Below are positions 44,956 to 53,807 of a stretch of 64,000 nucleotides of DNA, piece after piece (positions within the stretch are counted from its first letter, which is position 1; each line of letters opens with the position of its first letter). The position numbers and the translations under genes are program-made. Source of the stretch: Segatella copri (GTDB taxonomy: Bacteria; Bacteroidota; Bacteroidia; Bacteroidales; Bacteroidaceae); NCBI RefSeq assembly GCF_019249795.2, contig NZ_CP156891.1:1154001-1218000 (forward strand), written 5' to 3'. A model generated the notes under the pieces. That model had not been told where the DNA came from and made no database searches. It was given only the letters and a program-made list of their open reading frames with translations.

Positions 44956-45978
44956 ATGAACAACGTATTTGTATATTGCGAGGTAGAAGGCACAACCGTT
45001 GCCGAGGTATCTCAGGAATTGCTCACCAAGGGTCGTAAGCTCGCTAACCAGCAGGGCGTGGAGCTCCATGCCATCGTGGCTGGTACCGGCATCAAGGGTC
45101 AGGTAGAGGATCAGATTCTCCCTTATGGTGTAGATAAATTATTTGTTTTCGATGCTGAGGGATTGTTCCCATATACTTCAGCTCCTCATACAGACATTCT
45201 CGTCAACCTCTTCAAGGAGGAGAAGCCTCAGATAGCATTGATGGGTGCTACCGTTATCGGTCGCGACCTCGGTCCTCGTGTTTCTTCTTCATTGACCAGC
45301 GGTCTTACCGCCGACTGTACAGAACTTGAAATCGGTGATTACGACGATAAGAAGAGCGGCAAGCACTATGAGGGTCTGCTCTATCAGATTCGTCCTGCCT
45401 TCGGTGGTAACATCGTGGCTACTATCGTAAACCCAGACCACCGTCCACAGATGGCTACAGTCCGCTCTGGCGTGATGCAGAAGAGCATCTACGAGGGTGA
45501 GTGCAAGAAGGAAGTAGTTTACCCTGAGGTAAGCAAGTATGTTCCTGCTGAGGACTTCGTAGTAAAGGTACTCGACCACCACGTAGAGGCTGCCAAGCAC
45601 AACCTGAAGGGTTCTGCCATCGTCGTAGCCGGCGGTTATGGCGTAGGAAGCAAGGAAGGCTTCGACCAGCTCTTCGAATTGGCTCATCTCCTCCATGGTG
45701 AGGTAGGTGCTTCCCGTGCTGCAGTAGATGCAGGTTGGGTAGATCACGACCGTCAGATTGGTCAGACTGGTGTTACCGTTCATCCTAAGGTATATATCGC
45801 TTGCGGAATCTCTGGTCAGATTCAGCACATCGCAGGTATGCAGGATTCAGGCATCATCATCTCTGTAAACAACGATCCTGATGCTCCAATCAACAAGATT
45901 GCCGATTACGTTATCAACGGCAATGTTGAGGATGTGGTTCCTAAGCTCATCAAGTACTACAAGCAGAATTCTAAGTAA
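44956..45978 (+). CDS. etfA: Electron transfer flavoprotein alpha subunit
   Basis: 340 residues. The C-terminal FAD site is present (GGYGVGSKEGF, GQTGVTVHPKVYIACGISG, and SVNNDPDAPI). It binds FAD and hands electrons on to a membrane or soluble acceptor. It lies 35 bases upstream of acd in one operon. Confidence 0.95.
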   Translation: MNNVFVYCEVEGTTVAEVSQELLTKGRKLANQQGVELHAIVAGTGIKGQVEDQILPYGVDKLFVFDAEGLFPYTSAPHTDILVNLFKEEKPQIALMGATVIGRDLGPRVSSSLTSGLTADCTELEIGDYDDKKSGKHYEGLLYQIRPAFGGNIVATIVNPDHRPQMATVRSGVMQKSIYEGECKKEVVYPEVSKYVPAEDFVVKVLDHHVEAAKHNLKGSAIVVAGGYGVGSKEGFDQLFELAHLLHGEVGASRAAVDAGWVDHDRQIGQTGVTVHPKVYIACGISGQIQHIAGMQDSGIIISVNNDPDAPINKIADYVINGNVEDVVPKLIKYYKQNSK

Positions 45979-46013
45979 TCTGCATTACACATTATTTAAA
46001 TAAGAAAAGCAAA

Positions 46014-47717
46014 ATGGCTAATTATTATACAGACCATCCTGAGATAGAGTTCCACTTGAATCATCCGCTTATGAAGCGTGTTGTGGACTTGAAGGAAAGA
46101 AATTATGTAGAAAAAGACCAGTTTGAAGATGCTCCTGTCAACTATGAGGATGCCATCGAGAACTACAAGCGATTGCTGGATATTACCGGCGATGTAGCTG
46201 CTAACATCATCGAACCAAACTCTGAGGATGTTGACCTCGAAGGTCCACACTTGGAGAATGGCCGCATGATCTATGCCAGCAAGACATTCGAGAACCTCGA
46301 TGCTACCCGCAAGGCTGGCCTCTGGGGCTTGTCTATGCCTCGCCGTTACGGCGGCTTGAACCTGCCTAACGCCATCTTCTCTATGGCTTCTGAAATCATT
46401 GCTGCTGCCGATGCCGGTTTCCAGAACATCTGGTCTCTCCAGAGCTGTATCGATACACTCTATGAGTTCGGTTCTGAGGAGCAGCGCCAGAAGTACATCC
46501 CTCGCATCTGCGCTGGCGAGACCATGAGTATGGACTTGACTGAGCCTGATGCAGGTTCTGACTTGCAGCGCGTAATGCTGAAGGCTACACAGGATGAGGA
46601 CGGCACATGGCGTCTGAACGGTGTGAAGCGTTTCATCACCAATGGTGACTCAGACATCCACCTGGTTCTGGCTCGTTCTGAAGAAGGCACCAAGGATGGT
46701 CGTGGTCTTTCTATGTTCATCTACGACAAGCGTGATGGCGGCGTAACCGTTCGTCACATCGAGCACAAGTTGGGTATTCACGGTTCTCCTACCTGCGAGT
46801 TGGTTTACAAGAATGCCAAGGCTGAGCTTTGCGGTAACACCCGTCTCGGATTGATTAAGTACGTAATGGCTTTGATGAACGGTGCCCGTCTGGGTATCGC
46901 AGCTCAGAGTGTAGGTGTTGAGCAGGAGGCTTACAACGAGGGCCTGGCTTATGCCAAGGAGCGTGCTCAGTTTGGAGAGAAGATCATCAACTTCCCAGCT
47001 ATATACGACATGCTTTCAAGAATGAAGGCTAAGTTGGATGCAGGCCGTTCACTCCTCTACTGCTGCGCTCGCTACGTAGATATCTACAAGGCTTTGGAAG
47101 ACATCGCCCGCGACACTAAGCTCACTCCAGAGGAGCGTCAGGAAATGAAGAAATACACCCGCTTGGCTGATGCATTTACTCCATTGGCTAAGGGTATGAA
47201 CTCAGAGTATGCCAACCAGAATGCATACGATGCCATCAGCATTCACGGTGGTTCTGGTTTCATCATGGAGTACAAGTGCCAGCGCCTGTTCCGTGATGCC
47301 CGCATCTTCTCTATCTACGAGGGAACCACCCAGCTTCAGGTAGTAGCAGCTATCCGCTACATCACCAACGGCACTTATCTCAGCATCATCAAGGAGATGT
47401 TGGAGAATGAGGTATCAGATGACTTGAAGTCATTGAAGGAGCGTGTAGCTAAACTCGTAGAACTTTACGAGGCAGCCATCAACAAGGTGAAGGAAGCAAA
47501 CGATCAGGCAGTTCACGACTTCCTGGCTCGCCGTCTCTACAACATGACTGGCGACATCGTAATGTCTCTTCTCATCCTCGACGATGCTACCAAGGCACCA
47601 GAGATGTTCCAGAAGAGTGCCAATGTTTATGTTCGCATGGCAGAGGAGGAAGTTCTCGGTCATTCAGCATACATCCAGAACTTCAAGGCAGAAGACTTGG
47701 AGAGCTTCAAGGCATAA
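46014..47717 (+). CDS. Acyl-CoA dehydrogenase family protein
   Basis: 567 residues, longer than the usual 380-400. The core (about 60-470) has the FAD-binding MDLTEPDAGSD and the C-terminal HGGSGF. A further helical domain (about 470-567) is present, as in the long acyl-CoA dehydrogenases of Bacteroidota. It transfers electrons from acyl-CoA to the EtfAB pair encoded just upstream. The exact substrate cannot be read from sequence. Confidence 0.9.
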   Translation: MANYYTDHPEIEFHLNHPLMKRVVDLKERNYVEKDQFEDAPVNYEDAIENYKRLLDITGDVAANIIEPNSEDVDLEGPHLENGRMIYASKTFENLDATRKAGLWGLSMPRRYGGLNLPNAIFSMASEIIAAADAGFQNIWSLQSCIDTLYEFGSEEQRQKYIPRICAGETMSMDLTEPDAGSDLQRVMLKATQDEDGTWRLNGVKRFITNGDSDIHLVLARSEEGTKDGRGLSMFIYDKRDGGVTVRHIEHKLGIHGSPTCELVYKNAKAELCGNTRLGLIKYVMALMNGARLGIAAQSVGVEQEAYNEGLAYAKERAQFGEKIINFPAIYDMLSRMKAKLDAGRSLLYCCARYVDIYKALEDIARDTKLTPEERQEMKKYTRLADAFTPLAKGMNSEYANQNAYDAISIHGGSGFIMEYKCQRLFRDARIFSIYEGTTQLQVVAAIRYITNGTYLSIIKEMLENEVSDDLKSLKERVAKLVELYEAAINKVKEANDQAVHDFLARRLYNMTGDIVMSLLILDDATKAPEMFQKSANVYVRMAEEEVLGHSAYIQNFKAEDLESFKA

Positions 47718-47740
47718 GATTATCATTACAAATATTATAT

Positions 47741-47787
47741 AAAAAGTCCGTGGGAATTTGCTTTCCTACGGACTTTTTCATTTTATT
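47741..47787 (+). terminator. Terminator after acd
   Basis: AAAAAGTCCGT (47741-47751) pairs with ACGGACTTTTT (47768-47778), then a T-rich tract. Confidence 0.85.
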
Positions 47788-47923
47788 TTTTCTTCTTTGT
47801 ATTACTTCGAGTCATTGTTGGGTCTGCCACAAATTTTTGCTGCGGATGTCTTACCGTAAACTTATTCGCTTCATGGTTCGACCTAAAAGTTGGTGTATAG
47901 TCGTACAACTAAAGAGGGTTGCC

Positions 47924-48002
47924 ACTAGGCTCAGCAGACCTTCCGACTGCAGTCAGCAGACCTGCTGACTAGGCTCAGCAGAGCTGCTGACTGCAGTCGG
48001 AA
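47924..48002. repeat. Long inverted repeat with flanking direct repeats
   Basis: TTCCGACTGCAGTCAGCAG (47941-47959) is a perfect 19-bp inverted repeat of 47984-48002. ACTAGGCTCAGCAGA occurs directly repeated at 47924-47938 and 47968-47982. The gap 47718-48297 otherwise holds the acd terminator and the promoter at 48247-48255. Confidence 0.8.
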
Positions 48003-48246
48003 TCTTCTAGAAACAGGCTTCGTATACTTAATATATTAGTTCATTGAATCTGATTAAACGCCTTTCGTTACTTACCCAGTCGTCTCGGTGCGTTTATTCA
48101 GTCATATTAGGCTTTAGCAGTAAACAATAATCTCTTTTTATAATCACAGCCATTCCCGAAAAGTGAAACAAATAACCAAAATCGGAAATAGGGATTTTCC
48201 CTTCTACTTTAGGGAATCCTTCTCTTTTTATTTCAAAAGAAAGCTG

Positions 48247-48255
48247 TACTTTTGC
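48247..48255 (+). promoter_or_regulatory. Promoter -7 box of the DUF4476 gene
   Basis: TACTTTTGC, 43 bases before the ATG. Confidence 0.6.
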
Positions 48256-48297
48256 AACCATAAAACAATATAATAACTTATAAAAACAGTTTAGCTT

Positions 48298-48987
48298 ATG
48301 AAAAGGAATGATTGGATGGCGCTCATCGCCACAACCATATTGATGTTTGCCGTATGCCTCTCGGCTTCGGCTAAAGGAAAAAGAAACGTAGAGCGCGGAA
48401 TGACCAAACAAGAAGTGATTGCCATCTTGGGAGAGCCTAAGCTCACCAGTTTCGACATGTATGGGGACAAATGGGAATATGCCAAATATAATAATCTGTT
48501 TGGAGATTCCAAGTATATCACGGTCTTCTTCGACAGAAACGGAAAGGTTGTGCAGTACGATACAAGAATCATAGAACCCAACAGCCAGACATCGAATGTA
48601 CAGCAGTCACACCCAACTCCACCCCTCTACGATGGAAGATGTGATCCAGATGGCAGAATGGATTACGGCTATTGTCTCGATGATGCTTCCTTCTCCAAAC
48701 TATATAATAAGGTGAAGAAGGCAAGCTTTGATGACAACAAGTTCGACCTGATAGAAGTGGCTAGCCTCGGCTGTTACTATTCTTGTGCCCAAGCCGTCAG
48801 CATGATGAATATATTCACTTTTGGTGACAGCAAGATGAAAGCCCTCAGACTGATGGCTCCTCATATCATAGATTTGCAGAATGCCACTATCATCTATCAG
48901 CAATTCAGTTTTGAAAGCGAAAAGCAAAAGGTAGGAGAAATATTAAGAAGCAGCAGAATATCTCCTCAAAACTTGCATATTCAATGA
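48298..48987 (+). CDS. SmpA/BamE-like plus DUF4476 exported protein
   Basis: 229 residues. Signal peptide to about residue 25 (SASAKG). About 30-80 resemble the SmpA/OmlA/BamE fold (GMTKQEVIAILGEPK, then WEYAKY). About 125-222 match DUF4476 (SFSKLYNKVKKASFDDNKFDLIEVA, and MNIFTFGDSKMKALRLMAPHIIDLQNA shortened here by pattern). The combination suggests an envelope protein; no catalytic motif. Confidence 0.75.
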   Translation: MKRNDWMALIATTILMFAVCLSASAKGKRNVERGMTKQEVIAILGEPKLTSFDMYGDKWEYAKYNNLFGDSKYITVFFDRNGKVVQYDTRIIEPNSQTSNVQQSHPTPPLYDGRCDPDGRMDYGYCLDDASFSKLYNKVKKASFDDNKFDLIEVASLGCYYSCAQAVSMMNIFTFGDSKMKALRLMAPHIIDLQNATIIYQQFSFESEKQKVGEILRSSRISPQNLHIQ

Positions 48988-48995
48988 AAAAGCAT

Positions 48996-49004
48996 TAATT
49001 TTGC
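48996..49004 (+). promoter_or_regulatory. Promoter -7 box of the methyltransferase gene
   Basis: TAATTTTGC, 20 bases before the ATG at 49025. Confidence 0.6.
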
Positions 49005-49024
49005 AGTCAAAAATTGCAAAATAA

Positions 49025-49750
49025 ATGAATACAAAGATATTATCAAAAGACAAAGACCCGATGGGTGCCGCTATCCTTGATTATCAGAAATCGGGAAGAG
49101 CAGGAAGATTACGTGTGATCTCCTCTATGTTCGAAGAGGACGAAATGCCGGTGAAACATCTCTTCAGAAAAGTTGAAGAGATGCCGATGCTGGAGCAGAA
49201 GGCCTTGCAACTCACAAAAGGGCGTGTACTGGATATCGGAGCCGGCAGCGGCTGCCATACGCTCGCCTTGCAGGAGAAAGGCTTGGAGGTAAAAGCCATT
49301 GATATTTCTCCTCTGAGCTGCGAAGCGATGGAACTGAGAGGAGTAAAGGATGCGGAATGCATCAATCTTTTCGATGAACATCTGGAAACAGGGTTCGATA
49401 CCATCCTCCTCCTGATGAACGGAACGGGTATCGCCGGAAAGATAGAACATCTCCCTACCCTCTTCAACCGTCTCAAGGCTTTGCTCAACAAGGGCGGACA
49501 GATTCTTATTGATTCCTCCGACCTCAAATATATCTACGAGAATGAAGACGGAAGTTTCGACATCAATCTGAATGGTGCCTACTATGGTGAAGTGGATTAT
49601 CAGATGATTTACAAAGACATTAAGGGAGACTGTTTCGACTGGCTCTACGTAGATTTCCCATTGCTCAAATCCATCGCCGAAACCTGCGGTCTGCATGGCG
49701 AACTCGTGGCAGAAGGCGAACATTACGACTATCTGGCTAGGATTTTCTAA
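49025..49750 (+). CDS. SAM-dependent methyltransferase
   Basis: 241 residues. VLDIGAGSGCHTLAL (about 70-84) is the SAM-binding motif, with AIDISPLSC as motif II. No substrate-specific motif is seen. Monocistronic. Confidence 0.85.
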   Translation: MNTKILSKDKDPMGAAILDYQKSGRAGRLRVISSMFEEDEMPVKHLFRKVEEMPMLEQKALQLTKGRVLDIGAGSGCHTLALQEKGLEVKAIDISPLSCEAMELRGVKDAECINLFDEHLETGFDTILLLMNGTGIAGKIEHLPTLFNRLKALLNKGGQILIDSSDLKYIYENEDGSFDINLNGAYYGEVDYQMIYKDIKGDCFDWLYVDFPLLKSIAETCGLHGELVAEGEHYDYLARIF

Positions 49751-49808
49751 GCATATAAAGATAAAAGGAGTTAAGATGATGGTCTTAACTCCTTTTTATC
49801 TTTTCTTT

Positions 49809-50462
49809 CTATTTAATCGTCGAAATCGTGACGTCTGAGAAATCATTCATATAATCCAGAATCTCCAGCGTATGGAACCCCCGTTTGGCTTTTATTTCAA
49901 TGCTCGCCTCCACAAATTCTTCCTTAGAAAATCTCCGTTCTTTCAGTTCGTAAGAATGAACTTCCATGCCTTTCTGTTTGATTTTACTGATGAATTCCTT
50001 CACGCTGTCCCTTGATGGAGCAGAGAAATTCAGTTCGATGGTAGAGGTTCCCAACTGCGGTATCAGATAATTCAGCACCTCCAGTCCCATCAACACCATC
50101 ATCGTAGTAATAGCTGCAGCCACATACATTCCCGTACCGCACGCCAGACCGATGGCTGCCGTCACCCACAAGCCTGCAGCAGTAGTCAAGCCCCTGACCA
50201 CATTCTTCTGGAAGATGATGGTACCGGCACCCAGGAATCCGATACCCGAAACCACTTGGGCAGCAACGCGCGAGGAATCCTTCAGATCAAAGCCAAATCC
50301 ATACTGGGAAACAACACAGAAAAGTGCACTACCCAGGGCTACCAGGAAGTGAGTGCGGAACCCCGCCTCCTTGGCACGGTATTCTCTTTCGATACCTATC
50401 GCTCCTCCCAAAATGAGAGCCAGAGACAGGCGAACAGTCAGGTCTATATAGGTTGCATCCAT
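49809..50462 (-). CDS. MgtC/SapB family membrane protein
   Basis: 217 residues. Four to five membrane helices (about 5-125) include GGAIGIEREYRAKEAGFRTH, the MgtC signature, and GFLGAGTI. A soluble C-terminal domain (about 140-217) is ACT-like. MgtC proteins help growth at low Mg and modulate ATP synthase or envelope stress in other bacteria. Divergent from ettA. Confidence 0.88.
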   Translation of the reverse strand: MDATYIDLTVRLSLALILGGAIGIEREYRAKEAGFRTHFLVALGSALFCVVSQYGFGFDLKDSSRVAAQVVSGIGFLGAGTIIFQKNVVRGLTTAAGLWVTAAIGLACGTGMYVAAAITTMMVLMGLEVLNYLIPQLGTSTIELNFSAPSRDSVKEFISKIKQKGMEVHSYELKERRFSKEEFVEASIEIKAKRGFHTLEILDYMNDFSDVTISTIK

Positions 50463-50527
50463 AAATATCCTTTCTTTTTAAAAGATGAAAGAAGCATCAC
50501 AAAATGCCTCTATTTGATGTTATCAAT

Positions 50528-50536
50528 GCAAATATA
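50528..50536 (-). promoter_or_regulatory. Promoter -7 box of the mgtC-like gene
   Basis: The minus strand reads TATATTTGC; 45 bases from the opposing ettA box. Confidence 0.55.
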
Positions 50537-50580
50537 CAACTTTTCTTTGAAAGAAAGGCGAGAATTTCAAAAAAATAATG

Positions 50581-50589
50581 TATCTTTGC
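50581..50589 (+). promoter_or_regulatory. Promoter -7 box of ettA
   Basis: TATCTTTGC, 55 bases before the ATG at 50645. Confidence 0.65.
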
Positions 50590-50644
50590 AACTGTTAGTG
50601 CCTATTTCGGCAATTTATTCACAAATACACATTTATTTATATAC

Positions 50645-52342
50645 ATGGCAACAGTTGACGACAAGAAGATCATCTTCTCAATGGTGGGCGTATCTAAGAT
50701 TATCCCACAAAACCAGAAACAGATTCTGAAGAACATCTACCTATCGTTCTTCTACGGAGCAAAAATCGGTATCATCGGTTTGAACGGTGCCGGTAAATCT
50801 ACGTTGATGAAAATCATCGCAGGACTTGAGCAACCTACCCAGGGTGAGGTGGTTTGGAGCCCAGGCTACTCTGTGGGCTACTTGCCTCAGGATCCTCCGC
50901 TCGACGAGAACAAGACCGTGAAGGAAAACGTGATGGAGGGTGTGCAGAAAATCTATGATGCACTCGCAGAATACGAGGACATCAACAATAAGTTCGGTCT
51001 CGAAGAATATTACGGAGACCCTGATAAGATGGACAAGCTGATGCAGCGTCAGGCTGAGGTGCAGGATATCATTGATGCAACCGATGCCTGGAACATCGAC
51101 TCCAAGCTGGAGCGTGCGATGGCTGCCCTACACTGTCCTCCTGGCGATTGGCCTGTTACCAATCTCTCGGGTGGTGAGCGCCGCCGTGTGGCCCTCTGCC
51201 GCCTGCTCCTGCAGAAGCCGGATGTACTCCTGCTTGATGAGCCTACCAACCACCTGGATGCTGAGAGCATCGACTGGCTGGAGCAGCACCTGCAGCAGTA
51301 TGAGGGTACGGTAATCGCCGTAACCCACGACCGCTACTTCCTCGACGACGTGAGCGAGTGGATTCTGGAGTTGGATCGTGGCGAAGGTATTCCATGGAAG
51401 GGCAACTATTCTTCATGGCTCGACCAGAAGACCAAGCGAATGATTCAGGAGGAGAAGACTGCCTCTAAGCGCCGCAAGACATTGGAGCGCGAGTTGGAAT
51501 GGGTTCGCATGGCACCTAAGGCCCGTCAGGCTAAGGGTAAGGCTCGTCTGAACTCTTACGAGCAGATGCTCAACCAGGAGCAGAAGGAGCGCGAGGAGAA
51601 GCTGGAGATCTTCATCCCTAACGGTCCTCGTCTGGGTAACAAGGTTATCGAGGCGCAGCATGTAAAGAAGGCGTTCGGCGAAAAGGTTCTCTTCAACGAC
51701 CTCAACTTCATTCTTCCTCCTAACGGCATCGTAGGTGTAATCGGTCCTAACGGAGCCGGCAAGACTACCCTCTTCCGCCTCATTATGGGCTTGGATCAGG
51801 CAGATGGCGGCACATTCGAGGTGGGTGAGACCGTGAAGCTGGCTTATGTTGACCAGCAGCACAAGGACATCGACCCTCAGAAGACTGTTTACGAGGTGAT
51901 TTCTCAGGGCAACGAAACCTTGCGTCTGGGTGGCAGAGATGTGAATGCACGTGCTTACATCAGCCGCTTCAACTTCTCGGGCACCGACCAGAGCAAGCTC
52001 TGCAGCGTTCTCTCGGGTGGTGAGCGTAACCGTCTGCAGTTGGCATTGGCATTGAAGCAGGAAGGCAATGTTTTGCTCCTCGATGAGCCTACCAACGACA
52101 TCGACGTGAACACCCTCCGTGCCTTGGAGGAAGGTTTAGAGGCATTTGCCGGTTGTGCGGTGGTAATCAGCCACGACCGCTGGTTCCTCGACCGAATCTG
52201 TACCCACATTCTTGCCTTCGAGGGCAATGGTGAGGTCTTCTTCTTCGAGGGCAGCTATTCTGAATATGAAATCAACAAGGCGCGCCGCCTGGGCGATACA
52301 GAAATCAAGAAGGGTCGCTACCGCAAGTTGATGGAGGAATAA
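50645..52342 (+). CDS. ettA: Energy-dependent translational throttle protein EttA (ABC-F)
   Basis: 565 residues with two ABC cassettes. Walker A GLNGAGKST and GPNGAGKTT, signatures NLSGGERRR and VLSGGERNR, Walker B LLLDEPTNHLD and LLLDEPTND. The linker between (about 245-320) is the PtIM region that reaches the ribosomal P site. EttA gates early translation elongation by ATP state. Length fits the family. Followed by the terminator at 52397-52431. Confidence 0.95.
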   Translation: MATVDDKKIIFSMVGVSKIIPQNQKQILKNIYLSFFYGAKIGIIGLNGAGKSTLMKIIAGLEQPTQGEVVWSPGYSVGYLPQDPPLDENKTVKENVMEGVQKIYDALAEYEDINNKFGLEEYYGDPDKMDKLMQRQAEVQDIIDATDAWNIDSKLERAMAALHCPPGDWPVTNLSGGERRRVALCRLLLQKPDVLLLDEPTNHLDAESIDWLEQHLQQYEGTVIAVTHDRYFLDDVSEWILELDRGEGIPWKGNYSSWLDQKTKRMIQEEKTASKRRKTLERELEWVRMAPKARQAKGKARLNSYEQMLNQEQKEREEKLEIFIPNGPRLGNKVIEAQHVKKAFGEKVLFNDLNFILPPNGIVGVIGPNGAGKTTLFRLIMGLDQADGGTFEVGETVKLAYVDQQHKDIDPQKTVYEVISQGNETLRLGGRDVNARAYISRFNFSGTDQSKLCSVLSGGERNRLQLALALKQEGNVLLLDEPTNDIDVNTLRALEEGLEAFAGCAVVISHDRWFLDRICTHILAFEGNGEVFFFEGSYSEYEINKARRLGDTEIKKGRYRKLMEE

Positions 52343-52396
52343 AGATTCGAAAAAGATAAAGAAGAACTCGGTTCTGAAACAATAAAAAACAAAAGA

Positions 52397-52431
52397 AAAG
52401 GTGTGTCTTTGCCTTAAGACACACCTTTTTT
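52397..52431 (+). terminator. Terminator after ettA
   Basis: AAAGGTGTGTCTT pairs with AAGACACACCTTT, then T6. The T run starts a 27-bp sequence (52426-52452) repeated at 52933-52959. Confidence 0.85.
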
Positions 52432-52959
52432 GTTTCTATGCAGCCGTTTTCAAAAGCTTTACCAGATGCAACCAGGACGTTCAGAAAACTGCGTCGCGAC
52501 GTATCTGGCTGTACGTCGGGACATAACGATTATTACGTCGGGACGTATCAGATGCTACGTCGGGACGTAATTTCTTCTATGTCGTCAGTTAAATTGCAAA
52601 AAAACAAATGAAAAAGCCAAGCATTGAACCGAAAAAAAGGATTTTTGCTCAATGCTTTCTTAGTTTTCACCCCAAAATCCCTCTAAAACACCTATATTTC
52701 GCTGGTTTTTATGGCAATATATGGCAGATAAAACCGAAGAACAGAGAATTGCCATACACATAACACATTCGTAATCAAAGAGATAACCTATCAATATGGC
52801 AATATGGCAATTCTTTGACGCAAAAACAAAAAAAACATATAATACAGCAGATAGGGAAAACTAATCTTTTTCAATATTCTACCTGTTGCAGCTAACCCAA
52901 AAGGGTGCGCCATAAAAATATGACGCACCCTCTTTTTTGTTTCTATGCAGCCGTTTTCA
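52426..52959. repeat. Repeat-rich gap between ettA and DUF4465 gene
   Basis: The gap 52343-52983 contains no gene. A perfect 27-bp direct repeat (52426-52452 and 52933-52959) frames it. Inside are four TACGTCGGGACGTA-like units (52491-52504, 52512-52525, 52534-52547, 52556-52569) and a separate set of ATGGCAATAT motifs (52711-52726, 52747-52756 inverted, 52794-52813). Confidence 0.7.
52902..52938. terminator. Hairpin AGGGTGCG/CGCACCCT upstream of the second 27-bp copy
   Basis: Stem 52902-52909 with 52924-52931, then T6. No plus-strand gene precedes it, so it may have been copied with its tail. On the minus strand it could end the DUF4465 transcript, though with a short T run. Confidence 0.65.
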
Positions 52960-52983
52960 TAAGAAACTATCGCTGTATCAGAT

Positions 52984-53769
52984 TTACTTATAGATTTCTA
53001 CGTCATCTACAGCTATATAAGCAGGCGCATTATAACCATACTTCCCCTTCATATCTTCTGAAGCCTCATAGTTTACCTTCAAGCTGCTAATCTCGCCAAG
53101 AGAAGAGAGATCAACATACTGCCAGCTCTTCAAAGAGTTTGTACCATTCTGAACTGTGTACTTAACTGTACCTGTAGATGTAGTACCATCAGCCTTGAAA
53201 CCTTCGAACACAACAGAGATTTGGGTAGAACTTTTAGCCTTTGCACAGAAGCCATCGCCATTAGCCATCACATTGAGGAAGTAAGTACCATTGGTAATCC
53301 AAAGGCCTTTCATGGTGTGAGCCTTACCATCCTTAAAGTCAAGAACAGGAGAACCATAAATCATCAAGAAGTTGCTGCCAGAGTGAGCTGCAAGATCTGC
53401 AGGAATAGAAAGCTGTGTATTAGATGTACCTTCCGCAATGGTACTGTGATAGTTAGAAACAGCAGCACCGCCATTCCAATAAGCCCAAGACATGCCATGA
53501 CCATAATCTGCACCATTTATCTTTGAATGCAAAGAAGTTGTAGCATCAGTCCACTCATACACACCATTATCCTCTGTAAAGCCGCTACCACTCTCTCCAT
53601 AGAGCTTCTTTCCACCATACTGAGCATTATCAATCAATGCATTCCAGTTACTACCCTCGAAAGTGATGGTCTCATACTTAGGAGTGTTGTCATCGTCGTC
53701 GTCACTACATGCTGTGAAGAAACTAGTGGCACACACAAGTGCCAACAAATAAAAATACTTTTTCATCAT
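52984..53769 (-). CDS. DUF4465 surface lipoprotein, candidate cobalamin-binding protein
   Basis: 261 residues. Lipobox FFTAC (Cys21) is followed at once by SDDDDD, the acidic signal associated with export of lipoproteins to the cell surface in Bacteroidota. The body is strand-rich and ends YIAVDDVEIYK, as in DUF4465. It lies 38 bases after the BtuG-like gene in a riboswitch-controlled operon. Surface B12-binding BtuH lipoproteins are known in Bacteroides; I believe this protein is of that kind, but this is inference from context. Confidence 0.8.
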   Translation of the reverse strand: MMKKYFYLLALVCATSFFTACSDDDDDNTPKYETITFEGSNWNALIDNAQYGGKKLYGESGSGFTEDNGVYEWTDATTSLHSKINGADYGHGMSWAYWNGGAAVSNYHSTIAEGTSNTQLSIPADLAAHSGSNFLMIYGSPVLDFKDGKAHTMKGLWITNGTYFLNVMANGDGFCAKAKSSTQISVVFEGFKADGTTSTGTVKYTVQNGTNSLKSWQYVDLSSLGEISSLKVNYEASEDMKGKYGYNAPAYIAVDDVEIYK

Positions 53770-53807
53770 TGTTCTTTTGTTTATTACTAAAATTATCTTA
53801 TTATTTA

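Noticed and set aside
52491-52569. CRISPR array from the TACGTCGGGACGTA units
   Set aside because: Repeats of 14 bases with spacers of only 8 bases, no cas genes nearby.
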